A stretch of DNA of 64,000 bases, taken from FW021-bin31 sp964478125. GTDB taxonomy: Bacteria > Bacteroidota > Bacteroidia > Chitinophagales > Chitinophagaceae. This document shows positions 8,331 to 17,457 of this stretch, one piece after another. The stretch is taken from the NCBI GenBank assembly GCA_964478125.1, contig CAYZGR010000001.1:1-64000 (forward strand). The letters are read 5' to 3'. The notes beneath the pieces were generated by a model. That model was not told where the DNA came from. It made no database searches and saw only the letters and a program-made list of their open reading frames with translations. Made by a program: the position numbers and the translations under genes. The number at the start of each line of letters is the position of its first letter. The stretch's first letter is position 1.

Positions 8331-9263
8331 TTACTCTTCTTTTAGGAATTTCAGATTCCTCTTGATCCCTTCATATTTGCTTCTTCGGATAGGAGATCCC
8401 TGGAAAATCTGATCAAAGGCTTCTTCGGTCAATGCTTCCCATTCATGGGTCGTAAAATTCAATACTTCCGGATAAGGTCGGAAGGCTTCTTCCTCCGTTG
8501 CCTTTGCGAAGCGGTTCCAGGGACAGACGTCCTGACAGATATCACAGCCGAACATCCAGTTTTGAAACTTTCCTTTTTGGTCTTCGGGGATTATATGTTC
8601 TTTTAGTTCAATGGTGTAGTAAGAGATACACTGGCTGCCGTTGATGGTCTTATCTTCTCCGATGGCATCTGTCGGACAGGCCTCGATGCAGCGCCTGCAA
8701 CTGCCGCAATAGTCTTTTGCAAAGGGGGCGTCGTACTCTAATTCCAGATCTGTTATGAGTGTGGCAATAAAGAAAAAAGAACCGGAATGGCGTGTCAAAA
8801 GATTACCGTTTTTCCCTACCCAACCCAGACCGCTTTTTTGAGCCCAGCTGCGTTCGAGCACGGGAGCAGAGTCCACGAATCCCCGTCCCTCGATTGCTCC
8901 GATTTCTTCGCGAAGCGTTTTCAAAAAATGTTTCAGTTTTTTTCTAATGACCTTATGATAATCCCGTCCATACGCATATTTTGAAACCTTTGGTGCATCG
9001 GGATTTTGCTTTTCTTTTGGGAAATAGTTCATCAAAAGAGTGATGACCGATCGGGCTCCCGGAACCAGCTTGGTGGGATCGGTTCTCAGATCGAAATAAT
9101 TTTCCATGTATTGCATAGTGCCCTGCATTCCTTGTTGCAACCAGCGCTCCAGCCGCCGGGCATCCTCGTCCAGAAATTCTGCCCGGGCAATACCACAGTA
9201 CTCAAAACCCAGTTTACGCGCTTCGGACTTAACCAGATGTGTATGGGATGAAACCGATGACAT
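8331..9263 (-). CDS. queG: Epoxyqueuosine reductase
   Basis: Catalyses the last step of queuosine synthesis in tRNA, reducing epoxyqueuosine; a cobalamin-dependent iron-sulfur enzyme of 310 aa, the usual length. The DUF1730-type N-terminal half contains GARSVITLLMNYFP. The first 4Fe-4S motif CGSCRRCIEACP begins at C186, and the second cluster uses CDICQDVCP from C240. The segment WVGKNGNLLTRHSGSFFF is typical of the family. A -7 box at 9274-9281 predicts a leader of only about 5 nt. It faces the SRP RNA terminator and is divergent from metZ. Confidence 0.96.
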   Translation of the reverse strand: MSSVSSHTHLVKSEARKLGFEYCGIARAEFLDEDARRLERWLQQGMQGTMQYMENYFDLRTDPTKLVPGARSVITLLMNYFPKEKQNPDAPKVSKYAYGRDYHKVIRKKLKHFLKTLREEIGAIEGRGFVDSAPVLERSWAQKSGLGWVGKNGNLLTRHSGSFFFIATLITDLELEYDAPFAKDYCGSCRRCIEACPTDAIGEDKTINGSQCISYYTIELKEHIIPEDQKGKFQNWMFGCDICQDVCPWNRFAKATEEEAFRPYPEVLNFTTHEWEALTEEAFDQIFQGSPIRRSKYEGIKRNLKFLKEE

Positions 9264-9273
9264 GAGATAACTC

Positions 9274-9281
9274 CAAATTTA
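9274..9281 (-). promoter_or_regulatory. -7 box (TAaaTTTG) of queG
   Basis: Minus-strand TAaaTTTG puts the transcript start near 9268, about 5 nt before the queG ATG (A at 9263), a nearly leaderless arrangement. Confidence 0.55.
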
Positions 9282-9395
9282 GATGTTTATACCTGCAATC
9301 TTTTTGTTCTGTATATACAAGATCAGTGGGTATTGGCCAAAGGTAGCAGAAATTGAGAAAAACGTATCTATAAAGCAAATACAAAAATTCGTTCT

Positions 9396-9403
9396 TACCT
9401 TTG
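9396..9403 (+). promoter_or_regulatory. -7 box (TAccTTTG) upstream of metZ
   Basis: TAccTTTG predicts a start near 9409, giving a leader of about 38 nt to the ATG at 9447. Confidence 0.5.
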
Positions 9404-9446
9404 TGACCAATGTCTCCCCCGGAAAGGGGTTTATTAATGACGAATT

Positions 9447-10634
9447 ATGGAATCGGAATCAGAACAATTTCACAGGGAATCCCGGGCTGTGCGGATCCGC
9501 GTATCCCAGAGTGCAGAAATGGAACATGTTTCTCCCTTATTTCTTACCTCCAGCTTTTGCTATCGAAATGCCGAAGAAATGGAAGCGGTTTTTGCGGGAG
9601 AGAAAAAAGCCAATATATACAGTCGTTTCATTAACCCTTCGGTTACGGAATTACAGGATAAGATGCGTGCGCTGGAAGGTACTGAAGCGGCTTTTGCCAC
9701 TTCTTCCGGAATGAGCGCCACCTTCGCAGCTTTCATGAGCTTGCTGAAAGCGGGGGATCACCTCCTTTCGGGCCGTTCTGTTTTTGGATCTACTCATTCC
9801 ATGCTGACCCGTTTTCTGCCCAGGTGGAATATTTCAAATACTTTTTTTGATCTTCAACATCCCGAACAGGTGGAGAAGCTGATCCGGCCTCATACAAAGA
9901 TACTCTTTGTAGAAACGCCTTCAAATCCGGGACTGGATCTTGCCGACCTTGAGTATCTGGGTGCTTTTGCCCAAGCGCATGATTTGCTATTCATAGTGGA
10001 TAATACATTTGCTACACCCGTATTTCAGCATCCGGTACATTATGGCGCCGACCTGATCCTGCATTCAGCTACTAAATGGCTGGACGGACAGGGCCGTGTG
10101 GTGGGAGGAGTAGTTTGTGGTAAAGAAGAGTGGATCGGGGAGATTTATCAATTTTGCAGAAATACCGGCCCCTCCCTTTCACCATTTAATGCATGGATGT
10201 TGAGCAAAAGCCTGGAAACGCTGTTTGTGAGATTAAAAAAGCATTCTGAAAATGCGCTGAACCTGGCCGTAAGATTATCTGATAATCCGCATCTTATATC
10301 GGTTAAATATCCCTTTTTGCCCTCTCATCCTCAATATGAACTGGCTTGCAAACAAATGTCGGGAGGAGGAGGCGTGGTTTGTTTTGAGTTAAAAGGCGGT
10401 ATTGAGAGAGGAAAACGATTTCTTAACAGCCTGAGAATGCTTTCTCTTACTGCCAATCTTGGAGATACCCGTTCTATCGCGAGTCACCCGGCCTCTACTA
10501 CGCATGCCAGGCTATCTGAGACGGAACGGCAGGAAGTAGGTATTACTCCGGGGCTGGTTCGTCTTTCTGTTGGGCTGGAACATTTTGAGGATATTGCAAA
10601 AGATATTGAACAGGCTTTGGAAAAGAGTGAATAA
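9447..10634 (+). CDS. metZ: O-succinylhomoserine/O-acetylhomoserine sulfhydrylase (MetZ-like)
   Basis: A PLP-dependent Cys/Met metabolism enzyme, 395 aa, converting an activated homoserine plus sulfide to homocysteine. Family landmarks appear in order: LFLTSSF, NIYSRFINPS, SSGMSA for the cofactor phosphate, VDNTFATP, and the Schiff-base lysine K210 in SATKWLDGQGR. The DGQGR continuation favours a MetZ-type sulfhydrylase over cystathionine gamma-synthase. The N-terminus beginning MESESEQFH and reaching ESRAVRIR fits family starts. purC follows 30 bp later. metX at 33 kb could supply its substrate. Confidence 0.88.
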   Translation: MESESEQFHRESRAVRIRVSQSAEMEHVSPLFLTSSFCYRNAEEMEAVFAGEKKANIYSRFINPSVTELQDKMRALEGTEAAFATSSGMSATFAAFMSLLKAGDHLLSGRSVFGSTHSMLTRFLPRWNISNTFFDLQHPEQVEKLIRPHTKILFVETPSNPGLDLADLEYLGAFAQAHDLLFIVDNTFATPVFQHPVHYGADLILHSATKWLDGQGRVVGGVVCGKEEWIGEIYQFCRNTGPSLSPFNAWMLSKSLETLFVRLKKHSENALNLAVRLSDNPHLISVKYPFLPSHPQYELACKQMSGGGGVVCFELKGGIERGKRFLNSLRMLSLTANLGDTRSIASHPASTTHARLSETERQEVGITPGLVRLSVGLEHFEDIAKDIEQALEKSE

Positions 10635-10664
10635 TGTTTTTTTTGTTTTAATCTTGCACTTATT

Positions 10665-11594
10665 ATGCTACAATCCCATTTCCGGTTTCCGGATCAAACT
10701 GCTTTTTATAAGGGGAAGGTCCGGGATGTTTATACCATTGATGACCGTCTTATGGTGATGTTGGTAAGTGACCGCATCTCCGCTTTTGATGTTGTTTTGC
10801 CCCGGCAGATACCTTATAAAGGGCAGGTGCTGAATCAGATCGCCGGACGTATGCTGGAAGCTACAAAAGATATTGTGCCGAACTGGGTGCGGGGCATACC
10901 TTTACCTCATGTGACGATCGGATTAAAATGTAAGGCGTTTCCTGTAGAAATGGTCGTGCGGGGAAACCTCACCGGACATGCATGGCGAGTTTATAAAAGC
11001 GGGAAGCGGGAACTCTGTGGTGTACCCCTCCCCGATGGAATGAAAGAAAATGATTTCTTTCCTCATCCGGTCATTACCCCTTCAACAAAAGCGGCGGAAG
11101 GGCATGATGAAGATATTTCCGGTGAGGAAATTATAAAAAGGGGATTGGTGGATGAAAAAGATTATGCGCATCTGGAGGAATATGCTTTGGCGCTTTTTAA
11201 AAGAGGGAAAGAACTTGCAGCAAAACAAAACCTAATCCTGGTAGATACTAAATATGAGTTTGGAAAGGTGGGCGAGGTTATTTATCTGATAGATGAGGTA
11301 CATACGCCGGACTCATCCCGCTATTTCTATGCAGATACGTATGAAGGAAACCAGAAAAAAGGGGAACCCCAGCGTCAGTTAAGTAAGGAATTTGTCCGGG
11401 AATGGTTGATGGAACATGGCTTCCAGGGCAAAAAAGGACAAGTGGTTCCCGAAATGGATGACGCCTTTGTTCATAGTGTGAGCGAACGCTATATTGAGCT
11501 ATATGAACATATCACCGGTGAACGATTTGTGAAACAGGAAGTCGTTCAGGATGAGATAGTCCCGGCAATTACGGCTGCGCTGAAAAAGCTTTGA
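10665..11594 (+). CDS. purC: Phosphoribosylaminoimidazole-succinocarboxamide synthase
   Basis: Purine biosynthesis, joining CAIR and aspartate using ATP. At 309 aa it belongs to the longer, yeast-like class rather than the roughly 240-aa form. It shows the N-terminal YKGKVRDVY, SDRISAFDV, the substrate-binding VVRGNLTGHAWR, and the C-terminal LVDTKYEFG plus DEVHTPDSSRYF. The ATG at 10665 gives a standard N-terminus. It may be co-transcribed with metZ. It ends 7 bp from the stop of the convergent mqo. Confidence 0.96.
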   Translation: MLQSHFRFPDQTAFYKGKVRDVYTIDDRLMVMLVSDRISAFDVVLPRQIPYKGQVLNQIAGRMLEATKDIVPNWVRGIPLPHVTIGLKCKAFPVEMVVRGNLTGHAWRVYKSGKRELCGVPLPDGMKENDFFPHPVITPSTKAAEGHDEDISGEEIIKRGLVDEKDYAHLEEYALALFKRGKELAAKQNLILVDTKYEFGKVGEVIYLIDEVHTPDSSRYFYADTYEGNQKKGEPQRQLSKEFVREWLMEHGFQGKKGQVVPEMDDAFVHSVSERYIELYEHITGERFVKQEVVQDEIVPAITAALKKL

Positions 11595-11601
11595 ACTCCG
11601 G

Positions 11602-13098
11602 CTATTCATCACCTGTTTCCAGCTGCAATACTTCGTGGGATCGCTTTCTGACCTGCATAGCCAGTTCGCCGTTCTTAATGAGAGACCTGCCATAGGAAGG
11701 GATCATTTCTTTGATCTTGCTCAATGCCTCCGGATCTTTCAATAGGTTCTCACAACAGGATTCGAGCACTTCTAAAATAATATATACAGAGGTGGATGCT
11801 CCAGGAGAAGCTCCTAAAAGTGCGGCGAGGGAGCCGTCTTTGGAATGCACCACTTCTGTCCCAAATGCCAGTACCCCTCCTTCTTTTTTATCTTTTTTAA
11901 TGATCTGAACCCGCTGTCCGGCAATAGCCAGATCCCAATCCTCCATTTGTGCATTGGGATAAAATTCTTTCAATGAGGCCAAACGTTCTTCGGGGCGGAG
12001 CCTTACCTGCTCAATCAGGTATTTGGTAAGCGGTATATTATCAATACCGGCCCGTACCATGGGCATTAGGTTGTTCAGCCGTAGAGAAGCCGGCAGATCC
12101 ATATAGGAGCCATGTTTTAAAAACTTGGTAGAGAAACCGGCAAAAGGACCAAACAACAATTCCTGCTTTCCCCGGATGGTTCGCGAATCCAGATGAGGAA
12201 CAGACATGGGAGGAGCGCCGGTTGCAGCTTTCCCATACACTTTAGCATGATGCTGATCAATAACCTCCCTGTTTACACAACGGAGCCATTGTCCGCTGAC
12301 AGGAAATCCACCATATCCCTTCCCTTCCGGTATCCCGGATTTTTCCAGTAGGGTCAGCGCTTTGCCTCCGGCACCAATAAAAACAAATTTTGCCGTTAAC
12401 TTCTTCTTCATGCCTGACCGCCGGTTTTCTACTTCTACTTCCCAACCCTTTCTTCTTTTTAGCGGATCAATATCATTGGCCTCCCAACCATGCATTACCT
12501 CCACTCCGGTAAGGCTTTTCAAATATCTGATGAGATAACGGGTCAGGTAGCCAAAATTAACATCCGCTCCTTCTGCCATACGGGTGGCAGCTACCTTATC
12601 AGATGCCGGCCGGTCGTTCATCATCAGGGGAATCCATTGTTTCAACACCTCCCGGTCTTTGGAGAAACGCATGGTTTTAAATAAGGGATGGACTTTGAGG
12701 GCCTTGGTTCTCTTTTCTAAAAATGCTATGTCCTTTTCTCCCTGAACGAAGCTCATGTGGGGGGTAGGCCTGATGAAATCTCCCGGAATCATTTCTTTTT
12801 CTACCATCCATGCCCAAAATTGCTTGGAGATCTCAAATTGCTCATTGATCTTAAAGGCCTTGCTGCAATCAATGGCGCCGTCCGCCCGCTCCGGGGTATA
12901 GTTTAACTCGCACATGCCCGCATGGCCTGTACCTGCATTATTCCAGGCGGAGGAGCTTTCTAAAGCCACCCCTTTTAACCGGTCCATGATGATAATTCTA
13001 CATGTTGGATCCAAAACCTTTAGAAAAACCCCGAGAGTGGCGCTCATGATACCTGCTCCTATAAGCAGGTAGTCGGTCTGATATGTTTTGTTTGTCAT
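11602..13098 (-). CDS. mqo: Malate:quinone oxidoreductase
   Basis: An FAD-dependent peripheral membrane enzyme oxidising malate to oxaloacetate and passing electrons to quinone; 498 aa from the ATG at 13098. The FAD-binding N-terminus LLIGAGIMSATLG is followed by SSAWNNAGTGHAG and WAWMVEKEMIPG, all typical of MQO, and the C-terminal SPGASTS. An in-frame ATG at 13122 would add eight residues. I chose the shorter start because the FAD motif then sits about 14 residues in, as is usual. The NAD-dependent mdh at 25 kb is a parallel route. Confidence 0.94.
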   Translation of the reverse strand: MTNKTYQTDYLLIGAGIMSATLGVFLKVLDPTCRIIIMDRLKGVALESSSAWNNAGTGHAGMCELNYTPERADGAIDCSKAFKINEQFEISKQFWAWMVEKEMIPGDFIRPTPHMSFVQGEKDIAFLEKRTKALKVHPLFKTMRFSKDREVLKQWIPLMMNDRPASDKVAATRMAEGADVNFGYLTRYLIRYLKSLTGVEVMHGWEANDIDPLKRRKGWEVEVENRRSGMKKKLTAKFVFIGAGGKALTLLEKSGIPEGKGYGGFPVSGQWLRCVNREVIDQHHAKVYGKAATGAPPMSVPHLDSRTIRGKQELLFGPFAGFSTKFLKHGSYMDLPASLRLNNLMPMVRAGIDNIPLTKYLIEQVRLRPEERLASLKEFYPNAQMEDWDLAIAGQRVQIIKKDKKEGGVLAFGTEVVHSKDGSLAALLGASPGASTSVYIILEVLESCCENLLKDPEALSKIKEMIPSYGRSLIKNGELAMQVRKRSHEVLQLETGDE

Positions 13099-13175
13099 TT
13101 TTGGGAATAAGTTTGCTTTCAATCCGGTGAAGCAGCATCTGAAGGTTCTAAAACGCCGCCCAGGCTAACGGCCCG

Positions 13176-13183
13176 CAAAGGTA
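13176..13183 (-). promoter_or_regulatory. -7 box (TAccTTTG) of mqo
   Basis: Minus-strand TAccTTTG predicts a start near 13170, upstream of both possible mqo start codons. It lies 47 bp from the opposing ABC-transporter box, forming a compact divergent promoter region. Confidence 0.5.
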
Positions 13184-13230
13184 CGACCAAAACGGGAATT
13201 CCGAATGCATGAACCCTCTCTTTTTCTTTG

Positions 13231-13238
13231 TAACTTTG
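13231..13238 (+). promoter_or_regulatory. -7 box (TAacTTTG) of the ABC transporter
   Basis: TAacTTTG predicts a start near 13244, about 2 nt before the ATG at 13246, implying an essentially leaderless mRNA. Confidence 0.55.
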
Positions 13239-13245
13239 CCTTTCT

Positions 13246-15069
13246 ATGTTCAAACATCTGAAAGCGCTGAATAAATACTTTATCAAGTATAAATGGCGGG
13301 TCATTTTGGGGATTGTTTTTATTATATTCTCCAATCTGATGGCAGTGCTGCCTGCACAGGTGATTCGTTATATCATAGATTTCGTTCAGGAAAATATAAA
13401 AGAAACAGGAGAACGCATAATCCCTCACCAGAATTGGTTTTTGCATTTTTCTTTTGACTGGGTTAACCATGCCACCCTGATTCATGTGGTCGCTTACGGA
13501 GGTGCGGTGCTCCTGGCACTTGCCTTGCTTCAAGGGTTTTTTATGTTTCTCATGAGAGAAATGATCAATGTGATGTCCCGGTTTATAGAATATGACCTGA
13601 AAAACGAGATCTATACCCAATATCAAAGGTTGGATCTCCATTTTTTCAAAACCCATAATACCGGTGACCTGATGAATCGGATCTCAACAGACGTTTCCAG
13701 GGTGAGGTATTATGTGGGCCCTTCTCTTATGTATTCCGTGAACCTGATCGTGCTCATTACAGTTACGGTTTATTTTATGCTGAGGGTAAACGTAATGCTT
13801 ACGTTGTATACGCTTATCCCGTTGCCTGTTCTTGCCGTTATCATTTATTACGTCAACCAGATCATCCACCGAAAAAGTGAACGTATCCAGGAGGATCTGT
13901 CTGAACTTACGACCATTGCGCAGGAGTCCTATTCCGGTATTCGTGTTATTAAATCCTATGTAGATGAAGCGGCTAATATGGATCATTTTGAGAAAGCGAA
14001 CCGGCATTATATGGATAGTTCGGTGGACCTGGCCCGGACGGAAGCGCTTTACCGGCCTTCCATGCAGCTCATGATAGGCTTGAGTACCCTCATAACCGTT
14101 ATGGTAGGGGGAATTGCCGCCATAAGAGGCGAGATTTCAATAGGTAGTATAGCGGAATTTGTGGTATACGTTAACTTGCTGATGTGGCCGGTGGCTTCGA
14201 TAGGAATGGTCATGTCAATGATTCAGCGGGCGTCCGCCTCTCAAAAGCGGATCAATCAGTTTCTTGAAATACAACCCCAGATTATTTCTCCCTCCCATGC
14301 GGTAAACAAAAAGATCATCGGAACCGTACATTTCCAAAATGTGAATTTCACTTATTCTCATACGGGGATACAAGCATTAAAGGATTTTAACCTTAGCATC
14401 GAAGCCGGTCAAAAAATTGCAGTGGTCGGAAAAACGGGTTCCGGAAAATCTACACTGGCTCAATTGCTTATCCGGATGTATGATCCGCAGGAAGGAAAAA
14501 TTACCATCGACGGAACCGAACTGAACAGATATGATCTGAAAGACCTGCGTTCGCAAGTGAGCGTCGTACCTCAGGAGGTTTTTTTATTTTCAGACACCAT
14601 TGAAAATAACCTCCGTTTCGGAGCACCTGACGCTACTATAGAACTCATCCGGAGTGCAGCTCGGGAAGCTGCAATAGAAAAAGACATTCTGAATTTTCCG
14701 GAGGGGTTTCAAACCCGCGTGGGCGAGCGGGGCATCTCTTTATCGGGTGGTCAGCGGCAACGGGTTTCTATTGCAAGAGCACTCGTAAAAAATCCCAACC
14801 TGCTTATCTTTGATGATTGTCTCTCGGCAGTGGATGCGAAAACCGAGCGGACAATCATTGAGAGTCTTTATAATTATTTGAAAGAAAAAACGGCTCTTAT
14901 CATTACCCACAGGATATTCGCTACCTTCCGTTTTGACCAGATTATTGTAATGGATGACGGACGGATAGCCGAGCAGGGCACTCATGAACAGTTGCTTGCG
15001 AAGAGAGGGCTGTATGCCGATCTATATCACAAGCAGCAACAAGATGATGAATCCTCGGTGACAACTTGA
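13246..15069 (+). CDS. ABC exporter, fused permease and ATPase (MsbA-like)
   Basis: A half-transporter of 607 aa that should dimerise in the inner membrane. The N-terminal six-helix transmembrane domain (about 15-330) includes FFKTHNTGDLMNRIS. The ATPase domain has Walker A GKTGSGKST from G395, signature LSGGQ at 499-503, Walker B LLIFDD near 520 and the H-loop in ALIITHR. This layout matches type-IV exporters of the MsbA/LmrA group. The substrate is not determined by sequence; lipid, drug or peptide export are all possible. The PUR gene follows 122 bp later. Confidence 0.92.
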   Translation: MFKHLKALNKYFIKYKWRVILGIVFIIFSNLMAVLPAQVIRYIIDFVQENIKETGERIIPHQNWFLHFSFDWVNHATLIHVVAYGGAVLLALALLQGFFMFLMREMINVMSRFIEYDLKNEIYTQYQRLDLHFFKTHNTGDLMNRISTDVSRVRYYVGPSLMYSVNLIVLITVTVYFMLRVNVMLTLYTLIPLPVLAVIIYYVNQIIHRKSERIQEDLSELTTIAQESYSGIRVIKSYVDEAANMDHFEKANRHYMDSSVDLARTEALYRPSMQLMIGLSTLITVMVGGIAAIRGEISIGSIAEFVVYVNLLMWPVASIGMVMSMIQRASASQKRINQFLEIQPQIISPSHAVNKKIIGTVHFQNVNFTYSHTGIQALKDFNLSIEAGQKIAVVGKTGSGKSTLAQLLIRMYDPQEGKITIDGTELNRYDLKDLRSQVSVVPQEVFLFSDTIENNLRFGAPDATIELIRSAAREAAIEKDILNFPEGFQTRVGERGISLSGGQRQRVSIARALVKNPNLLIFDDCLSAVDAKTERTIIESLYNYLKEKTALIITHRIFATFRFDQIIVMDDGRIAEQGTHEQLLAKRGLYADLYHKQQQDDESSVTT

Positions 15070-15095
15070 TTTGGGCGTTCTTTCTCATTATTAAA

Positions 15096-15140
15096 TATTT
15101 TTGCAAAAATTTCTATTTAAAAAAAACTATAGTATATTTG
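15096..15140 (+). promoter_or_regulatory. Two -7-like boxes upstream of the PUR gene
   Basis: TAttTTTG (15096-15103) and TAtaTTTG (15133-15140) both fit the Bacteroidota box. The second predicts a start near 15146 with a leader of about 46 nt to the GTG at 15192. Confidence 0.5.
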
Positions 15141-15191
15141 TTTCCTTAAACAAATTCGTTAGTATTGTTCACTTTATAAAATAAGATTACT

Positions 15192-15620
15192 GTGCCGTAC
15201 GAAAACAATGACTTGTATTCAAAAAGACTGAAAGCCGGGAAAAGAAGAACCTATTTCTTTGATGTCAGAACGACGCGCGCTAACGACTACTTTTTAACCA
15301 TTACGGAAAGCAAAAAACGCTTTGATGACAACGGGTACGAGAGACATAAAATTTTCTTGTATAAAGAAGATTTTAACAAGTTTATCAATGCCCTGGAAGA
15401 AGCTGTGGATCATGTGAAGACGGAACTTCTTCCTGACTTTGACTTTGACCAGTTCAACCACGAGGATCAGGATGAGGAGCAACAGCAATCACAGGGGACT
15501 ACCGAGGCTTCGGATACAGAGCTTCCTACAGCAGAAGTGCTATCGGAATCTGAAGAAGTATCTACTGAAAATGAATCTGGCGGAGGATCTTCCGCAGGTG
15601 AGCAGGTAGATAAATGGTAG
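15192..15620 (+). CDS. PUR-domain (DUF3276) nucleic-acid-binding protein
   Basis: A 142-aa protein. The PUR domain occupies about residues 5-80 (KRRTYFFDVRTTRANDYFLT, then HKIFLYKEDFNKF), related to Pur-alpha and common in Bacteroidota. The rest is a low-complexity acidic tail rich in Glu, Gln, Ser and Thr. It probably binds single-stranded DNA or RNA; this is family inference. The start is GTG, and no in-frame ATG occurs before the domain. prfB follows 48 bp downstream, so they may share a transcript. Confidence 0.88.
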   Translation: MPYENNDLYSKRLKAGKRRTYFFDVRTTRANDYFLTITESKKRFDDNGYERHKIFLYKEDFNKFINALEEAVDHVKTELLPDFDFDQFNHEDQDEEQQQSQGTTEASDTELPTAEVLSESEEVSTENESGGGSSAGEQVDKW

Positions 15621-15668
15621 CCTCATTCTCATTATATTTCGAAAATATTTTCCTATACCTTTAGTGTA

Positions 15669-16752
15669 ATGACTCAAGAACAACTAAAAGTTATGAAGTC
15701 CCGTTTGCTGGGGCTGAGGGGGTTTCTTTGACATCCCTGATCGACTTGCTAAAATAGAAAGCGATAAACAATTGACCCTGTCTCCGGGATTTTGGGACGA
15801 CCATGACCGTGCGACTTCTGTTATGAAGGAGATCAAAGGCAATACCTTCTGGACCGATTTATATAAAAAAGCAGAGACGGCGGTGGAGGATGCAGGCGTG
15901 CTCCTGGAGTTCCATAAGGAAGGAGAAGCTTCTGAGTCCGAGGTAGAAGAGGCAGGTAGAAAAGCCGTTGAGATACTGGATGAGCTGGAGTTCAAATCTA
16001 CCCTGAATCAACCGGAAGACGAACTTACTGCCATTCTGACTATCAATGCCGGCGCCGGTGGAACCGAAAGCCAGGACTGGGCCGAGATGCTGTTGCGTAT
16101 GTATCGTATGTATGGCGAAAAGCAGGGCTGGAAAATCAGTGAGGTGGATCTGCAACAAGGGGATACGGCGGGGATCAAGTCTGCGACCCTGGAGCTCGAG
16201 GGAGATTTTGCTTATGGCCTTTTGAAGTCTGAGAACGGCGTTCACCGCCTGGTTCGGATATCTCCATTCGATTCCAATGCCCGGAGGCATACCTCCTTTG
16301 CTTCCGTATTTGTATACCCATTGGTAGATAACGCTATTGAAATTCACATCAATCCTGCAGACCTGGAATGGGACTTTTACCGTTCCGGTGGAAAGGGGGG
16401 CCAAAATGTCAATAAGGTAGAGACCGCCGTGCGGGTTACGCATACGCCTTCCGGCATAATCGTGGAATGCCAGCAGGCCCGGACACAGGGCGAAAATCGT
16501 GAGAAGGCGCTGGCCATGCTCAAATCCCGTCTTTATGAGGAAGAGCTACGAAAGCAGGAAGAACTCAAAAATGCTACCAATTCTGAGAAACGGAAAATTG
16601 AATGGGGCTCCCAGATTCGTTCTTATGTTTTTCATCCTTATAAAATGATCAAAGATCATCGGACGAATTTTGAAACAGGAAATGTGCAGCCGGTGATGGA
16701 TGGGGCGCTCGACGGTTTTATTAAGGCCTACCTGTTGTGGCGAAAAGAATAA
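15669..16752 (+). CDS. prfB: Peptide chain release factor 2 with programmed +1 frameshift
   Basis: Terminates translation at UGA and UAA. Translation starts at ATG 15669 and meets an in-frame TGA at 15729 after 20 codons. The site AGGGGG, three bases, then CTTTGAC has the canonical RF2 layout: an internal Shine-Dalgarno-like element, slippery CTT, then TGA C. Shifting +1 resumes at 15730 (GAC ATC CCT) and gives a 360-aa protein. The RF2 tripeptide SPF is at residues 198-200 and the catalytic GGQ at 243-245. Low RF2 favours frameshifting, giving autoregulation. The gene is not broken. Confidence 0.97.
15717..15732 (+). promoter_or_regulatory. RF2 programmed-frameshift signal
   Basis: AGGGGG (15717-15722), spacer TTT, then CTTTGAC (15726-15732). 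Spacing and slippery codon equal the Escherichia coli prfB signal except for one spacer base. Confidence 0.93.
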
Positions 16753-16773
16753 AGGAACGGAAAGAGGCGGTAT

Positions 16774-17271
16774 TTAACCCCCTATCCCATTCAGAAGCAG
16801 CCCGCTGAGTACACTGGTAGCATCAGAAGATAAGGTATTTCCCCCTTTTAGTCCGCTGAGTAAGGATTCCCTGGAAGTGTTTTTACCTCCTAAGCCTAAT
16901 AACCTGGCATATTGAGCCACCGTTAAAATATTCTTTATTTTACCAAGGGTTCCTTTATTGAAGGAAGTCAGTTTTTTAGCATAAGATTTCAGATTGCTCT
17001 GGGCCAGAGAGGCAATACTATTTGTATTTCCGATGTAGTTGGAGAAGATATCCGTTAGGGTGGATTGCTGATCACCCCCCAAGCCCAAGGTGCTTCCCAA
17101 TACGCCTGATATTTGTTTGGCCGTGGCGAGTACGTTGGATACTTTACTGATCGTCTGAATAGCCTGGAGCGGGTTGCCGGCTGCATTTCGTGAAATCTCA
17201 CAGGAGCTTAGGGATGATGTGACAGCAGGGGCTATCAAGAATAAAAATGCAGCCAAAATAATTTTTCTCAT
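16774..17271 (-). CDS. Predicted lipoprotein of unknown function, Gly/Ser/Leu-rich
   Basis: 165 aa. The N-terminal signal sequence ends in LSSC with a candidate acylated cysteine at residue 24. The mature part is rich in Leu, Gly, Ser and Thr, with predicted amphipathic helices and repeated short GLGG motifs (LGLGG, LLGLGG, GLKGG). No family is recognised with confidence. Convergent with prfB (21 bp) and divergent from pruA. A -7 box upstream supports the start. An envelope location is inferred from the lipobox. Confidence 0.7.
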   Translation of the reverse strand: MRKIILAAFLFLIAPAVTSSLSSCEISRNAAGNPLQAIQTISKVSNVLATAKQISGVLGSTLGLGGDQQSTLTDIFSNYIGNTNSIASLAQSNLKSYAKKLTSFNKGTLGKIKNILTVAQYARLLGLGGKNTSRESLLSGLKGGNTLSSDATSVLSGLLLNGIGG

Positions 17272-17305
17272 TTTCTTAAAACTTTAATAGTTCGAGGTAT
17301 TATGG

Positions 17306-17313
17306 CAAAGATA
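17306..17313 (-). promoter_or_regulatory. -7 box (TAtcTTTG) of the Gly/Ser/Leu-rich lipoprotein
   Basis: Minus-strand TAtcTTTG predicts a start near 17300 and a leader of about 29 nt. Confidence 0.5.
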
Positions 17314-17423
17314 AGTAAACCGGAGGGAGCATGAAATAAATTTTCTTTAAAGGGGCTATCTGTTATTGAATAATTTCGAAAAATCCCGCCTTTCGTTCTT
17401 CCTTCTTCTCAGATTAAATACCG

Positions 17424-17431
17424 TAGTTTTG
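17424..17431 (+). promoter_or_regulatory. -7 box (TAgtTTTG) of pruA
   Basis: TAgtTTTG predicts a start near 17437 and a leader of about 21 nt to the ATG at 17458. Confidence 0.55.
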
Positions 17432-17457
17432 TAGAAATAAACTAAAACCTGTATTAA

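Noticed and set aside
9264..9446. SAM-type riboswitch before metZ, and likewise before metX
   Set aside because: Neither leader has room for, or shows, the conserved helices; both have a simple -7 box with short leaders.
9283..9714. 143-aa plus-strand reading frame
   Set aside because: It is an out-of-frame shadow of metZ and its upstream region.
15669..15731. prfB as a pseudogene because of its early TGA
   Set aside because: The stop lies in a canonical RF2 frameshift signal and the downstream frame is full length.
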